11,200 nucleotides of DNA from Candidatus Bathyarchaeota archaeon. GTDB lineage: Archaea > Thermoproteota > Bathyarchaeia > Bathyarchaeales > SOJC01. Each line of letters begins with the position of its first letter. Positions within the stretch are counted from its first letter, which is position 1. The stretch covers positions 1 to 11,200 of the forward strand of contig DAOWHM010000034.1 of assembly GCA_030641425.1 (NCBI GenBank), read 5' to 3'. Positions 1-6,982 of the stretch are shown here, piece by piece. The notes beneath the pieces are model-generated. The model was not told where the DNA came from and made no database searches. It was given only the letters and a program-made list of their open reading frames with translations. Position numbers and translations under genes: made by a program.

Positions 1-303
1 ATTGCGGTATACAGCATATTTTAGATCGAACTCATTGTAGAGGTTACGGGCTCTTTTCTTAAGCTTGATGCGTCCTACATTTTTCTTCTTCTCACCCTCT
101 TTTACCTCAATAATACCTTTCTCAGCAAGGTAAAGCCCTTCCATGAGGTCTAAAATCAGTGGGACCTTGAACTCAGGAATTTTCGGTTTGGGGATACCCA
201 AGGGTTTGCCGTAGTATCCCATCCTGTAGAGCTTCGAACTTTCCTCGGGGTTCCAAACAACGAGAAAGTTCTCAATGAACTCAACTATGATGGGTTTAGC
301 CAC
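1..303 (-). CDS. endA: tRNA-splicing endonuclease EndA, N-terminal part (3' end outside window)
   Basis: This enzyme cuts tRNA (and some rRNA) precursors at bulge-helix-bulge introns. The 101 visible codons match the N-terminal domain of archaeal EndA. They contain VVWNPEESSKLYRMGYYGKP near residues 16-35, then an LxLxEGLYLAEKG segment, and end in FDLKYAVYR, which leads into the catalytic domain. The catalytic Tyr/His/Lys residues lie beyond the window edge and cannot be checked. I chose the GTG at 303. A purine-rich AGGTTGAG (310-317) sits 6 nt upstream, and a TATATA at 346-351 would put transcription start near 320. The frame stays open upstream to a TAA, so a TTG six bases earlier is possible. 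Family assignment is confident; the exact start is less so. Confidence 0.85.
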   Translation of the reverse strand, partial: MAKPIIVEFIENFLVVWNPEESSKLYRMGYYGKPLGIPKPKIPEFKVPLILDLMEGLYLAEKGIIEVKEGEKKKNVGRIKLKKRARNLYNEFDLKYAVYRN

Positions 304-345
304 TGTCAACTCAACCTGTTCTTTCGTAGAAGTATTAGTAGAATC

Positions 346-351
346 TATATA
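346..351 (-). promoter_or_regulatory. TATA box for endA
   Basis: Reading the minus strand, CTTATATAGA lies about 45 nt upstream of the endA GTG. A start site about 25 nt downstream would give a leader of roughly 20 nt that includes the AGGTTGAG ribosome-binding site. Inferred from sequence and spacing only. Confidence 0.5.
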
Positions 352-401
352 AGCGAGGTGGCTCAATAAAAGCCCCGTTTCCTTCAGTGTTTAACAGTAT
401 T

Positions 402-1061
402 CTACATGGCAAAGGATAGTATCCGTACTGCGTCGGATGCATCTTCAGCTTTATCAGCTGCGTTTTCAAGCAGTTGAGTTATATCTCGTAGAAGTAGCAT
501 TGCTGGTATCTCAAGATTGCTGTTTATTATTTTCACCTCTAAATCTCTATAAACTTCATCTACAATTCGTTCAGCTGTCTCCACTTCCTTGGCTTTTTCT
601 AAAGTTTTCGATGAAGCGTACGAGAGGGTCATTGCTGTTTCTCTGAGCTTTATCACTGTGTCGAGAACAGCTCCTGCTAGCTTTGAGAGGTCTTCTTTGA
701 TATCCGATGGCACTTTCCAACCATGCTCCATTATTGACAATGTCCAGAAGGCTATACCTTCACAGAAGTCTGCGACTTCACTAGCTAGGTTAGTGAATCG
801 TAGGAAATCTTCTCTGCTTATCAGAATTGCGCCTATTTGAGCGAGTTCTTTGGAAACTGTTCGCCTTGCTATGTCAACCTCGTCTTCAGCCGTTTCTATC
901 TCTAGAAAAATTTGTCTGGCAGCTTCTTTGTTGCCTGCAGCCAAGCAGTCGACCATCTGAGGTACTTTCCGTGTAATCTCCAGCACTTTCCGTAGGTGAT
1001 CTTGGCACACGTTAAGTGCTCGCCTTTTTACACGTTCTTCTGTTTCAACGGGAAGAACCAA
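402..1061 (-). CDS. DUF47/PhoU-like phosphate transport accessory protein
   Basis: The 219-residue protein is all-helical and soluble, rich in Glu/Lys/Arg heptads, with the typical opening VETEERVKRRALNVCQDHL and two PhoU-type repeats. The first is around EIETAEDEVDIARR and the second around VETAERIVDEVYRDLE. Members of this family (COG1392/DUF47) usually accompany Pit-type phosphate permeases and are thought to regulate or partner them. No permease is visible here. The open frame extends to a GTG at 1115, but that codon has no ribosome-binding site. The TTG at 1061 follows a strong GGGGTGAG (1065-1072) and starts exactly where family members usually start. The gene lies 66 nt (12 nt with the longer start) downstream of glycyl-tRNA synthetase on the same strand, so co-transcription is likely. 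Confidence 0.8.
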   Translation of the reverse strand: MVLPVETEERVKRRALNVCQDHLRKVLEITRKVPQMVDCLAAGNKEAARQIFLEIETAEDEVDIARRTVSKELAQIGAILISREDFLRFTNLASEVADFCEGIAFWTLSIMEHGWKVPSDIKEDLSKLAGAVLDTVIKLRETAMTLSYASSKTLEKAKEVETAERIVDEVYRDLEVKIINSNLEIPAMLLLRDITQLLENAADKAEDASDAVRILSFAM

Positions 1062-1064
1062 AGT

Positions 1065-1072
1065 CTCACCCC
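1065..1072 (-). promoter_or_regulatory. Ribosome-binding site deciding the DUF47 start
   Basis: GGGGTGAG on the minus strand lies 3 nt before a TTG codon at 1061. It favours this short form over the GTG at 1115, which has only an AT-rich stretch upstream. Confidence 0.5.
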
Positions 1073-1127
1073 AAGAAATGTACCTCTTGCAACACGATAG
1101 AATAGTCAAATACACTAAAAAAGCTAA

Positions 1128-2888
1128 CTAAAGCTTCTTGTTTGGTTGAACGATTTTTCCCATTTCCTCGAATTCTCTTTTGAAAAGGAAGTATTGTTGC
1201 AGGTTCGTAGCGAGGTTATCTTTCATTGTGCGGACTTGGCTCCATGAGTCGCGGTCTCGAAGGGTTACGGTTTGGTCCTTCATAGTTCGGTAGTCAATTG
1301 TTATGCATATTGGAGTGCCGGCTTCGTCCGCTCTGGCGTAACGTCGTCCGATTGAACCTGCTTCGTCATATTCCACTCTGAAACCGTCTATGACCAGCAT
1401 ATTGCATAAGGATCTCGCTTCTTCTGCTAGACCATCCTTGGTGACTAGTGGGAATACCCCGATTTGTATTGGTGCTAGGTCTCTTGGTATCTTCAGAACT
1501 ACCCTATCGTTGCGTTTGTTGTAAGCATATTCAAGAACAGCGTACGCCAATCTGTCCATTCCGAAACTTGGTTCGACAACATGTGGAGTAAATCGCTTTC
1601 CTGTTTCTTCGATTTCTTTCTTTACAAATCTAACATGTTCCGGTAGGACTTTGAAGGATCCTGCCATGAAACTGCCTTTCGTTTTGAGGCAGGTTTCGAC
1701 TTCGCGAACGTCAGACTGACGGAGTATGGCAACTACCTTTGATGCATCCTTTTTGAATATAGGTCCGATCTTGACCAATACAGGTTCAAGGACAATTTTT
1801 TCTTTGAGCACTGGTTTATCATACCTCTTGAAGACTTGTAAATCCGCACCACTGTGTTCCCTATGGTGTTCAAGATCGTAGTCTGTGCGATAATTGTGTC
1901 CTGAAACCTCTGTCCATCCCCAACGATCTAAGTAGATTTCTTGGTCGTAGCCTTGTGATGAGTAATGAGCTCTTTCCCATCCCAGTTTCTCAATGAACCG
2001 TTGTCGATTTTCTTCTACCCCAAGCTCTTCTAGGAATTTTTTGGCTAAGACCATGAAGTAGGCTTGCCATTCTACCTTGATGTACTCTTTCAGGGCTTCC
2101 TTAACAGTGACTTCCACAGGTTCATTTTTGCCGCTTTGTTTTCGGGCTGCTGGTATGAGTCGCAGAGTTTCATCTTCGATGTGTTTCAATAGGGGACAGT
2201 GGGGTTCTTCTGGGTCAAAGAAGAATTCTATATCTGCGATCGTAAATTCCCTGAGTCTTATGGGTCCTTGTCTAGGTGAAATCTCGTTTCTTAGAGCGTG
2301 ACCGATTTGGGCTGCTCCAAATGGCAGCTTCTCTCGGGCAATCTCGTGTAATCGTTTGAACTCAACAAATATACCTTGTGCTGCTTCAGGTCTACCATAT
2401 CCTATTGCGTCTGAGTAGGGACCTATTGTGGTAGTGAACATGGTCATGAAGTATTTCGGTTGGCCTAAATCACCTTTACACTCAGGGCATTTGATTTTGT
2501 GTCTTTTTATCTGAGTGTATATTTCATTGAGGTTAAGATTCTCAGTTTGTGTATCTGTCATTTTAGCTTGTTCTTGAAGCAGATGGTCAACGCGAAACTT
2601 TTTTTGGCATTTCAAACAGGCTGCCATGGGTTCTCTAAAGGCATTGATGTGTCCTGATGCTTCAAACACTTTAGCTGGCGTGATTATTGGAGATTCTATC
2701 TCGATGATATTGAGGGGTTTGATGAAAAACTTTCTGAATTTCTCTTCAACTCTTCGTTTAAGCGTGGAACCTAATGATCCATAGACAAGGAAGCCACTGA
2801 CGCCCCCATAGATCTCGTAGGAAGGCCAGAAGAATCCTCGGCGTCTAGCAAGTTCGCTTACGATCTCATATTTGTCAGTTCCACGAAT
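1128..2888 (-). CDS. glyS: Glycyl-tRNA synthetase, archaeal/eukaryotic dimeric type, non-canonical start
   Basis: Class II synthetase that charges tRNA-Gly. With the start at 2888 it has 586 residues, normal for archaea. In order: RRRGFFWPSYEIYGG (about 15-29); the motif 1 region ending ITPAKVFEASGH; zinc-type cysteines at about 91/94 (CLKC) and 134/137 (CPEC); motif 2 RNEISPRQGPIRLREF (about 200-215); motif 3 EPSFGMDR (about 438-445); and a C-terminal anticodon-binding domain beginning near PIQIGVFPLVTKDGLAEEA. The first ATG/GTG/TTG in frame is a GTG at 2669, which would delete the conserved N-terminus and motif 1, so it is internal. Upstream in this frame there are only near-cognate codons until a TGA at 2907-2909. 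The ATT at 2888 lies 7 nt after a perfect GGAGGAG. Alternatives are a CTG at 2906, or an ATG at 2910 joined by a +1 frameshift or an assembly indel. Confidence 0.9.
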   Translation of the reverse strand: MRGTDKYEIVSELARRRGFFWPSYEIYGGVSGFLVYGSLGSTLKRRVEEKFRKFFIKPLNIIEIESPIITPAKVFEASGHINAFREPMAACLKCQKKFRVDHLLQEQAKMTDTQTENLNLNEIYTQIKRHKIKCPECKGDLGQPKYFMTMFTTTIGPYSDAIGYGRPEAAQGIFVEFKRLHEIAREKLPFGAAQIGHALRNEISPRQGPIRLREFTIADIEFFFDPEEPHCPLLKHIEDETLRLIPAARKQSGKNEPVEVTVKEALKEYIKVEWQAYFMVLAKKFLEELGVEENRQRFIEKLGWERAHYSSQGYDQEIYLDRWGWTEVSGHNYRTDYDLEHHREHSGADLQVFKRYDKPVLKEKIVLEPVLVKIGPIFKKDASKVVAILRQSDVREVETCLKTKGSFMAGSFKVLPEHVRFVKKEIEETGKRFTPHVVEPSFGMDRLAYAVLEYAYNKRNDRVVLKIPRDLAPIQIGVFPLVTKDGLAEEARSLCNMLVIDGFRVEYDEAGSIGRRYARADEAGTPICITIDYRTMKDQTVTLRDRDSWSQVRTMKDNLATNLQQYFLFKREFEEMGKIVQPNKKL

Positions 2889-2895
2889 TGAATGT

Positions 2896-2902
2896 CTCCT
2901 CC
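2896..2902 (-). promoter_or_regulatory. Ribosome-binding site of glyS, pointing to an ATT start
   Basis: GGAGGAG on the minus strand is a near-perfect Shine-Dalgarno sequence. With a 7-nt spacer it points to the in-frame ATT at 2886-2888. No ATG, GTG or TTG lies at usable distance in the synthetase frame. Confidence 0.5.
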
Positions 2903-2935
2903 ACAGTCATTATCATATAGCGTTTAGTGTATTCC

Positions 2936-2946
2936 TTTAAAATAAA
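2936..2946 (-). promoter_or_regulatory. TATA-like promoter element of glyS
   Basis: The minus strand reads TTTATTTTAAA here. Transcription starting about 25 nt downstream (near 2915) gives a leader carrying the GGAGGAG site. A second AT-rich candidate (CTATATGATA) lies nearer the gene, so the choice is uncertain. Confidence 0.4.
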
Positions 2947-2955
2947 GCAAGCGCA

Positions 2956-2980
2956 AGTTTTTTCTTGTGTTGAAAAAACT
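2956..2980 (-). terminator. Hairpin/T-tract terminator after the isomerase gene
   Basis: AGTTTTTTC and GAAAAAACT form a perfect 9-bp inverted repeat with a 7-nt loop. On the minus strand a run of six T begins right after the isomerase stop codon (2979-2981), and the hairpin overlaps that stop. T-runs alone terminate archaeal RNA polymerase, so this probably separates the isomerase from glyS, which has its own promoter. Confidence 0.55.
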
Positions 2981-4130
2981 ATCTGGTAAACTTCTCGATT
3001 TCCTCCTCGAACTTCCCAGTCATATCAAATTTCTGTTTCATCGCCTCTTTCATGTGAAAGATGGTTTTCGTAGGAGTTGGATCAACACCCCTCAATATTG
3101 CCAGGTATATGCTTATGAAATCGCCCATTAGTAGAGTTGAAAGCATTCTTGCCAGGAGGCATTTGCCTTGTGCTTGAATTTCCATGACCTTACTGGCTTT
3201 CGCAGCCACGATCTGCTTCGTAATCTCAATTCTCCGGTTGAACTCACTTGGTTCTTTTTGGTCTCGTATTAATATAACTGAGAAGTTTTTCGTTATGTTT
3301 TCGGGGGCTTCCCATCCCACAATTTCATTGTGGTTGAGTTCGGAGAATATGTCAAACTTGCTTGGCACTTTACTGTTTTCGTTGAATTGACATTTTAGTC
3401 GTCGGGCTATGGCTGTGTATTGCCGGAATCCGTACACGATGGGAGTTGTGTCTCCAATTTTAGATGCTATTGCCTTAGCTTTATTGTCTTTCATTGGTGT
3501 TTGGAGTGAGTTTTCTTCGCTTACCCGTCTCAGGATTTGCAAGGTTTCGACAAACTCTTTCTCGGTATTCCCGATGACTTGGAATTTCTCCATCAATGCG
3601 ACGAGGGGGAAGAAAGTATATGCGATTGCTGCACGGGGAGCTGGAAGATTTCCAGGGATATGAATGTGAGGGAGTTTTAGTTTTTGTGAGAATGACCTGA
3701 GGTGGCCTCCCGATGATATTGTCGCAACCATACATCTCCTTTTAAGTGCGTCTATAAAGGTACTCAGGGTTTCTTCAGTTTCGCCAGAGTAGCTCACAGC
3801 GATGACGAGACTATCTTCATTTGCATACGCGGGCAAGAGATAGTCTTTGGAAACACCTATTGGAATTGAGACACTGTGAACCAGCCAGTCTCGGAGGATT
3901 TCTCCACCTATGGATGAGCCGCCCATACCCACGATGAGGATGTTCTTTGGTGGCTTATAATTGATTACAAACTGGTTGGAGATCTGCGCTTTCGCTGGAA
4001 TTTGTATTTTGCGAGCTTGAGTGAATGCGTCGTCGCAGAAATATGGGGTTTTTTCACATGCTTCAAGCATGTGGCTTGAGTCAATTTCCTTCACTTTTGA
4101 TTGTTGATCTAGAATCGTAGGGCTTAACAT
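2979..4130 (-). CDS. Bifunctional phosphoglucose/phosphomannose isomerase
   Basis: Interconverts glucose-6-P and fructose-6-P, and mannose-6-P and fructose-6-P, in the cytoplasm, feeding glycolysis/gluconeogenesis and sugar-nucleotide synthesis. The 383 residues form the two SIS domains of the archaeal PGI/PMI family. Visible motifs are ILIVGMGGSSIGGE (about 64-77), the sugar-phosphate loop AVSYSGETEET (about 111-121), FNENSKVPSKFD (about 249-260) and the signature SELNHNEIVGWE (about 263-274), whose His matches a catalytic residue of the characterised archaeal enzymes. The C-terminus DPTPTKTIFHMKEAM contains the usual lysine region. The ATG at 4130 lacks a clear ribosome-binding site. The TATA-like element at 4166-4175 would place transcription start near 4145, giving a short leader. 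The gene ends in a hairpin/T-tract. Confidence 0.92.
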   Translation of the reverse strand: MLSPTILDQQSKVKEIDSSHMLEACEKTPYFCDDAFTQARKIQIPAKAQISNQFVINYKPPKNILIVGMGGSSIGGEILRDWLVHSVSIPIGVSKDYLLPAYANEDSLVIAVSYSGETEETLSTFIDALKRRCMVATISSGGHLRSFSQKLKLPHIHIPGNLPAPRAAIAYTFFPLVALMEKFQVIGNTEKEFVETLQILRRVSEENSLQTPMKDNKAKAIASKIGDTTPIVYGFRQYTAIARRLKCQFNENSKVPSKFDIFSELNHNEIVGWEAPENITKNFSVILIRDQKEPSEFNRRIEITKQIVAAKASKVMEIQAQGKCLLARMLSTLLMGDFISIYLAILRGVDPTPTKTIFHMKEAMKQKFDMTGKFEEEIEKFTR

Positions 4131-4165
4131 TTTTGAGTCATCAACTCATTTTTCATGCGTCTAAG

Positions 4166-4175
4166 CTTTTAAAAG
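4166..4175. promoter_or_regulatory. Palindromic TATA-like element of a divergent promoter
   Basis: CTTTTAAAAG is its own reverse complement and is the only strong TATA-like site in the 107-bp gap between the isomerase (minus) and the SPOUT methyltransferase (plus). By spacing it could serve both, with starts near 4145 (minus) and 4196 (plus). Sharing of one TATA site is inference. Confidence 0.4.
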
Positions 4176-4237
4176 AAAGGGTAGCTAAGTTAGGGATGTA
4201 CATTGCGGTTCACATCTAATTGGGAAGCTTGCATGCC

Positions 4238-5095
4238 GTGACCAAGAGTCGAGAAGTTGCAGTTGCTGTTCCTGCGTCTTTGGTTTCAGATGTTCCTCAC
4301 CTTAGAGAGAAAACTGCGAAGATTGGAATAGTGGGGAGGGCAGCCTGTATTTTTGGAGTTGAAGAGATTATCGTGTACGCGGATCAACAATTCAAGAGAC
4401 AGAGACGAGATGCCAACCTTATAGCAACGATTCTCTCCTACTTGGAGACACCGCAATACCTTCGGAAACGTCTATTCAAAATAAGACCGGAGCTGAGATA
4501 TGCTGGTGTATTACCCCCTCTTCGATCACGACATCACCCATTGGCTAATCGAGTGAGTGGACTAGTTGATGGTGAAATTCGCGAAGGTGCTGTTGTGTCT
4601 GTAGGGAGAAGTGGTGTACTTGTCGATGTGGGTGTTGATCGAGACGCCTTCATACGTGATGCGAATCTGCGGGTTGGATCACGAGTTACAGTAGCTTTGA
4701 AGAAGAGTAAGAATTCTCTTGAAGCAAGAGTTCTGAAAAGTAGTGAGATTCGTGAATATTGGGGATATCATGTGACGCTTTCGAAATTGACGTTAGGGAA
4801 ACTTCTGAATGACAGTAGTATTGACTTGGTCATTGGGACCTCGAAGTATGGAAAACCGTTCAGCGAAGTGCAACATGAGTTGAGAGATCGTATGAGAGAT
4901 TCTCAGAAAGTATTGGTGGCTTTCGGAGCACCTTCCCAAGGACTTTACCAGATTGCCAGACGAGAGAAGATCGATTTGGATTCGGTTGCGGATTTTGTCA
5001 TAAATGTGTTTCCCTTTCAGGAGGTTGAGACTGTGCGAACTGAAGAAGCTATTCTGGTTGCTCTTGGAATCTTAAGGTTCCTTACAAAAAGTTGA
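4238..5095 (+). CDS. SPOUT-class RNA methyltransferase (COG2106, putative rRNA uridine-N3 methyltransferase)
   Basis: About 285 residues of the archaeal family typified by MTH1, related to eukaryotic SPOUT1/C9orf114. The family is an alpha/beta-knot SAM-dependent methyltransferase with an inserted OB-like domain, acting on RNA, probably 23S rRNA. Visible parts are an N-terminal AVAVPASLVSDVPHLREKT; GRAACIFGVEEIIVYAD; an OB-like insert around DGEIREGAVVSVGRSGVLVD (about 111-130); and the knot region INVFPFQEVETVRTEEAI (about 255-272), where EVETVRTEEAI is the family hallmark. The frame is open back to a TTG at 4220, directly after an in-frame TAA, with another TTG at 4229. I prefer the GTG at 4238 because it leaves the usual short N-terminus, but no start has a good ribosome-binding site. 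The gene normally precedes uL3 in archaea. Here a membrane protease lies between them. Confidence 0.85.
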   Translation: MTKSREVAVAVPASLVSDVPHLREKTAKIGIVGRAACIFGVEEIIVYADQQFKRQRRDANLIATILSYLETPQYLRKRLFKIRPELRYAGVLPPLRSRHHPLANRVSGLVDGEIREGAVVSVGRSGVLVDVGVDRDAFIRDANLRVGSRVTVALKKSKNSLEARVLKSSEIREYWGYHVTLSKLTLGKLLNDSSIDLVIGTSKYGKPFSEVQHELRDRMRDSQKVLVAFGAPSQGLYQIARREKIDLDSVADFVINVFPFQEVETVRTEEAILVALGILRFLTKS

Positions 5096-5106
5096 AATCC
5101 AAGTCG

Positions 5107-5116
5107 TTTTATATAG
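5107..5116 (+). promoter_or_regulatory. TATA box just upstream of the intramembrane protease gene
   Basis: TTTTATATAG ends only 6 nt before the ATG at 5123. If used, transcription would begin near 5137-5138, at an in-frame GTG, which would make the message leaderless from that GTG. Otherwise the gene is read from the methyltransferase transcript and the element is not used. Confidence 0.35.
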
Positions 5117-5122
5117 TGGCTT

Positions 5123-5914
5123 ATGTTGTTTGATGTCGTGCTCCCAGCAATCATCAGTGTAATCACAATTGCGATTGTTTGGTTGTATCCGAAGTTCAGA
5201 ATCAAAATTGAATCTCTTTTTGAAGATAAGGAGTTTAGGGTTCTTGATGTCTTTTTTCTCGTTGTAGTTATGGCTGTTATGGTCACAGTAATAGTTTTCA
5301 TTCCTGAACAAGCTATACAAATTCTGTTTCTGGGGGCTTACTCTTTTGTCTTATTTCTCTTCACGTACATCGCAGTTGAGAAGTGGTTTTTCGCTGTATT
5401 ACCTCCAATTATCTTCTTAGCTCTTTATTATTCTGGTTTTTGGGGTGGATTTCTGCCTACTTTGTTTGCTGTGATCTTCGTTATCTCGATTTCAGTTTAT
5501 GTTGGGAGTCTGTTTTCTTGGACTACTGCTCTTGTGTTTGCGGCGCTAATTACTATCATGGATTTCATTCAGGTGATAGGAACAAAGTTCATGGGACAAG
5601 CTGCAGAAAAAGTTATGGGACTTCAGTTGCCTGTAGCTATTCAAGTCCCCACGTTTCCAATTGAAGGTGAGGTCATTTTGGGGTTGGGAGACCTTTTCTT
5701 GGCGGGTCTACTTTCTATTCAAATAAGTAAGAAGTACAATAGACGGGCTGGAGTCATATCCGCCATATCAATCGGTATCGCCTTCTTCATTTTTGAGGTT
5801 TTGGCAATCTACTTTAGGTTGGAAACTTACTTCCCAGCAACGATTGTTGTGGTTTGCGGGTGGATTTTAGGCTTTGGGATTTTCCATCTAACTAGAAAGA
5901 AAGGCTCTTCGTAA
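5123..5914 (+). CDS. Presenilin/signal-peptide-peptidase-like GxGD intramembrane aspartyl protease
   Basis: The 263-residue protein has about nine hydrophobic segments (roughly 2-22, 41-61, 65-84, 87-105, 108-131, 133-152, 183-201, 210-230 and 237-254), the presenilin/SPP topology. The first candidate catalytic Asp is D147 (ITIMDFIQVIGTKFMG, segment 6; the usual YD is MD here). The second is D190 in ILGLGDLFLAG (segment 7), a perfect GxGD. Between them, TKFM, AEKVMGLQLP and a later VP follow the pattern of archaeal presenilin homologues (PF06550/DUF1119, family A22). The last segment has FPAT where these proteases carry PAL. By family knowledge it should cleave transmembrane helices; the substrate is unknown. 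It lies 27 nt after the methyltransferase and 47 nt before uL3. The ATG at 5123 is assumed; a GTG at 5138 is possible. Confidence 0.82.
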   Translation: MLFDVVLPAIISVITIAIVWLYPKFRIKIESLFEDKEFRVLDVFFLVVVMAVMVTVIVFIPEQAIQILFLGAYSFVLFLFTYIAVEKWFFAVLPPIIFLALYYSGFWGGFLPTLFAVIFVISISVYVGSLFSWTTALVFAALITIMDFIQVIGTKFMGQAAEKVMGLQLPVAIQVPTFPIEGEVILGLGDLFLAGLLSIQISKKYNRRAGVISAISIGIAFFIFEVLAIYFRLETYFPATIVVVCGWILGFGIFHLTRKKGSS

Positions 5915-5916
5915 CG

Positions 5917-5923
5917 TTTATAA
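5917..5923 (+). promoter_or_regulatory. TATA box of the uL3-uL4-uL23 operon
   Basis: TTTATAA in the 47-nt gap before uL3 lies about 40 nt from its ATG, which would give a 15-20 nt leader containing GTGGGAG. It suggests that the ribosomal genes have their own promoter, independent of the upstream membrane protease. Confidence 0.5.
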
Positions 5924-5961
5924 CGTGATGGTTGCATTGAAACAAAGACGAGTGGGAGTTC

Positions 5962-6972
5962 ATGGGGCATAGAAAGAAAAGCGCACCAAAGCGCGGTTCT
6001 TTGGCGTATCTACCTAGAGGACGTGCTGCTAGAGAAACTGGCAGGATACGCTACTGGCCTCGTGTAACGGGAGGAACAAGACTTCTCGGATTTATGGGTT
6101 ACAAAGCGGGGATGACTCATCTATTTTATGTAGATGACCGTCCTCGCTCTCCAAATTTCGGAAAAGAAATCAATCAATCTGCCACTGTGATTGAGTCACC
6201 ACCGATTTTTATTTGTGGCATTCGTACTTATACGAAGACAGATTATGGCTTGAAGACCTTCGGAGAAGTATGGGTTGACGATCCTCCAAAGGACTTAGAC
6301 CGAGTGTTAACGTTGCCAGAGAGCTTCAACACTGAAGCTGGCTTGAAAGAGATCGAGGAGAAACTGGACAAGATTACAGAGTTACGCCTTTTGACTGTCA
6401 CTCAGCCCAGATTCGCAAACATCGCTAAGAAGAAACCTGAACTTATGGAAATAAAGATTGATGGAGGAACCATTGAGGAACTCTTTGAGTTTGCGAAAGG
6501 ATTACTGGGCAAGGCTGTTTCAATTAGTGAAGTCTTCAAAGAGGGACAATTTGTTGATACTATTGGAATCTCGAAAGGAAAAGGGTTCCAAGGACCTGTG
6601 AAACGTTGGGGGGTTAGAATTTTGCCCAGGAAGTCGAGGAAGACAAAGAGAGGAGTAGCATGTATTGGACCTTGGAGCCCACCCAGAGTCCTATATACTG
6701 TTCCACGAGCAGGACAGATGGGTTATCATAAAAGAACAGAATACAACAAACGCATAATGAAGATCGGAGTCGACGGCAAGGAAATTACGCCAAAAGGAGG
6801 CTTCATAAGATATGGCGTTGTTAAGGGACCATTCGTTTTGCTTCTAGGAAGCGTTCCCGGCCCTAAGAAACGCTTGATCCGCCTTCGTGTTCCAGCACGA
6901 CCACCAAACAATGTGTCGACTGAATCCCCAAAGATAGTCAACGTATCGTTAAAGTCTCAGCAAGGCGCCTAA
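5962..6972 (+). CDS. rpl3: 50S ribosomal protein uL3
   Basis: The 336-residue length fits the archaeal/eukaryotic form, longer than bacterial L3. It opens with GHRKKSAPKRGSLAYLPRGR. The central KGKGFQGPVKRWGVR (about 207-221) and PRAGQMGYHKRTEYNKR (about 249-265) are family signatures. The central extension reaches the peptidyl-transferase centre, and the protein takes part in early 50S assembly. The ATG at 5962 follows a purine-rich GTGGGAG. It is the first gene of a tight group: uL4 begins 10 nt after its stop. Confidence 0.97.
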   Translation: MGHRKKSAPKRGSLAYLPRGRAARETGRIRYWPRVTGGTRLLGFMGYKAGMTHLFYVDDRPRSPNFGKEINQSATVIESPPIFICGIRTYTKTDYGLKTFGEVWVDDPPKDLDRVLTLPESFNTEAGLKEIEEKLDKITELRLLTVTQPRFANIAKKKPELMEIKIDGGTIEELFEFAKGLLGKAVSISEVFKEGQFVDTIGISKGKGFQGPVKRWGVRILPRKSRKTKRGVACIGPWSPPRVLYTVPRAGQMGYHKRTEYNKRIMKIGVDGKEITPKGGFIRYGVVKGPFVLLLGSVPGPKKRLIRLRVPARPPNNVSTESPKIVNVSLKSQQGA

Positions 6973-6982
6973 AAGGAGCTGG

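Noticed and set aside
359..376. Small GGCT/AGCC inverted repeat between endA and the DUF47 gene as terminator
   Set aside because: Only a 4-bp stem with a T4 run on the minus strand. Too weak to annotate, and it overlaps the endA promoter region.
1128..2669. Glycyl-tRNA synthetase starting at the GTG at 2669
   Set aside because: Translation upstream in the same frame gives the conserved N-terminal region without any stop, and the GTG codes for the Val of AKVFEASGH. Starting there would remove motif 1.
3481..3735. Overlapping frames in both directions inside the isomerase, glyS, ribosomal and GTPase genes
   Set aside because: All are antisense or alternate-frame shadows of well-identified genes, with no ribosome-binding site and no recognisable protein features.
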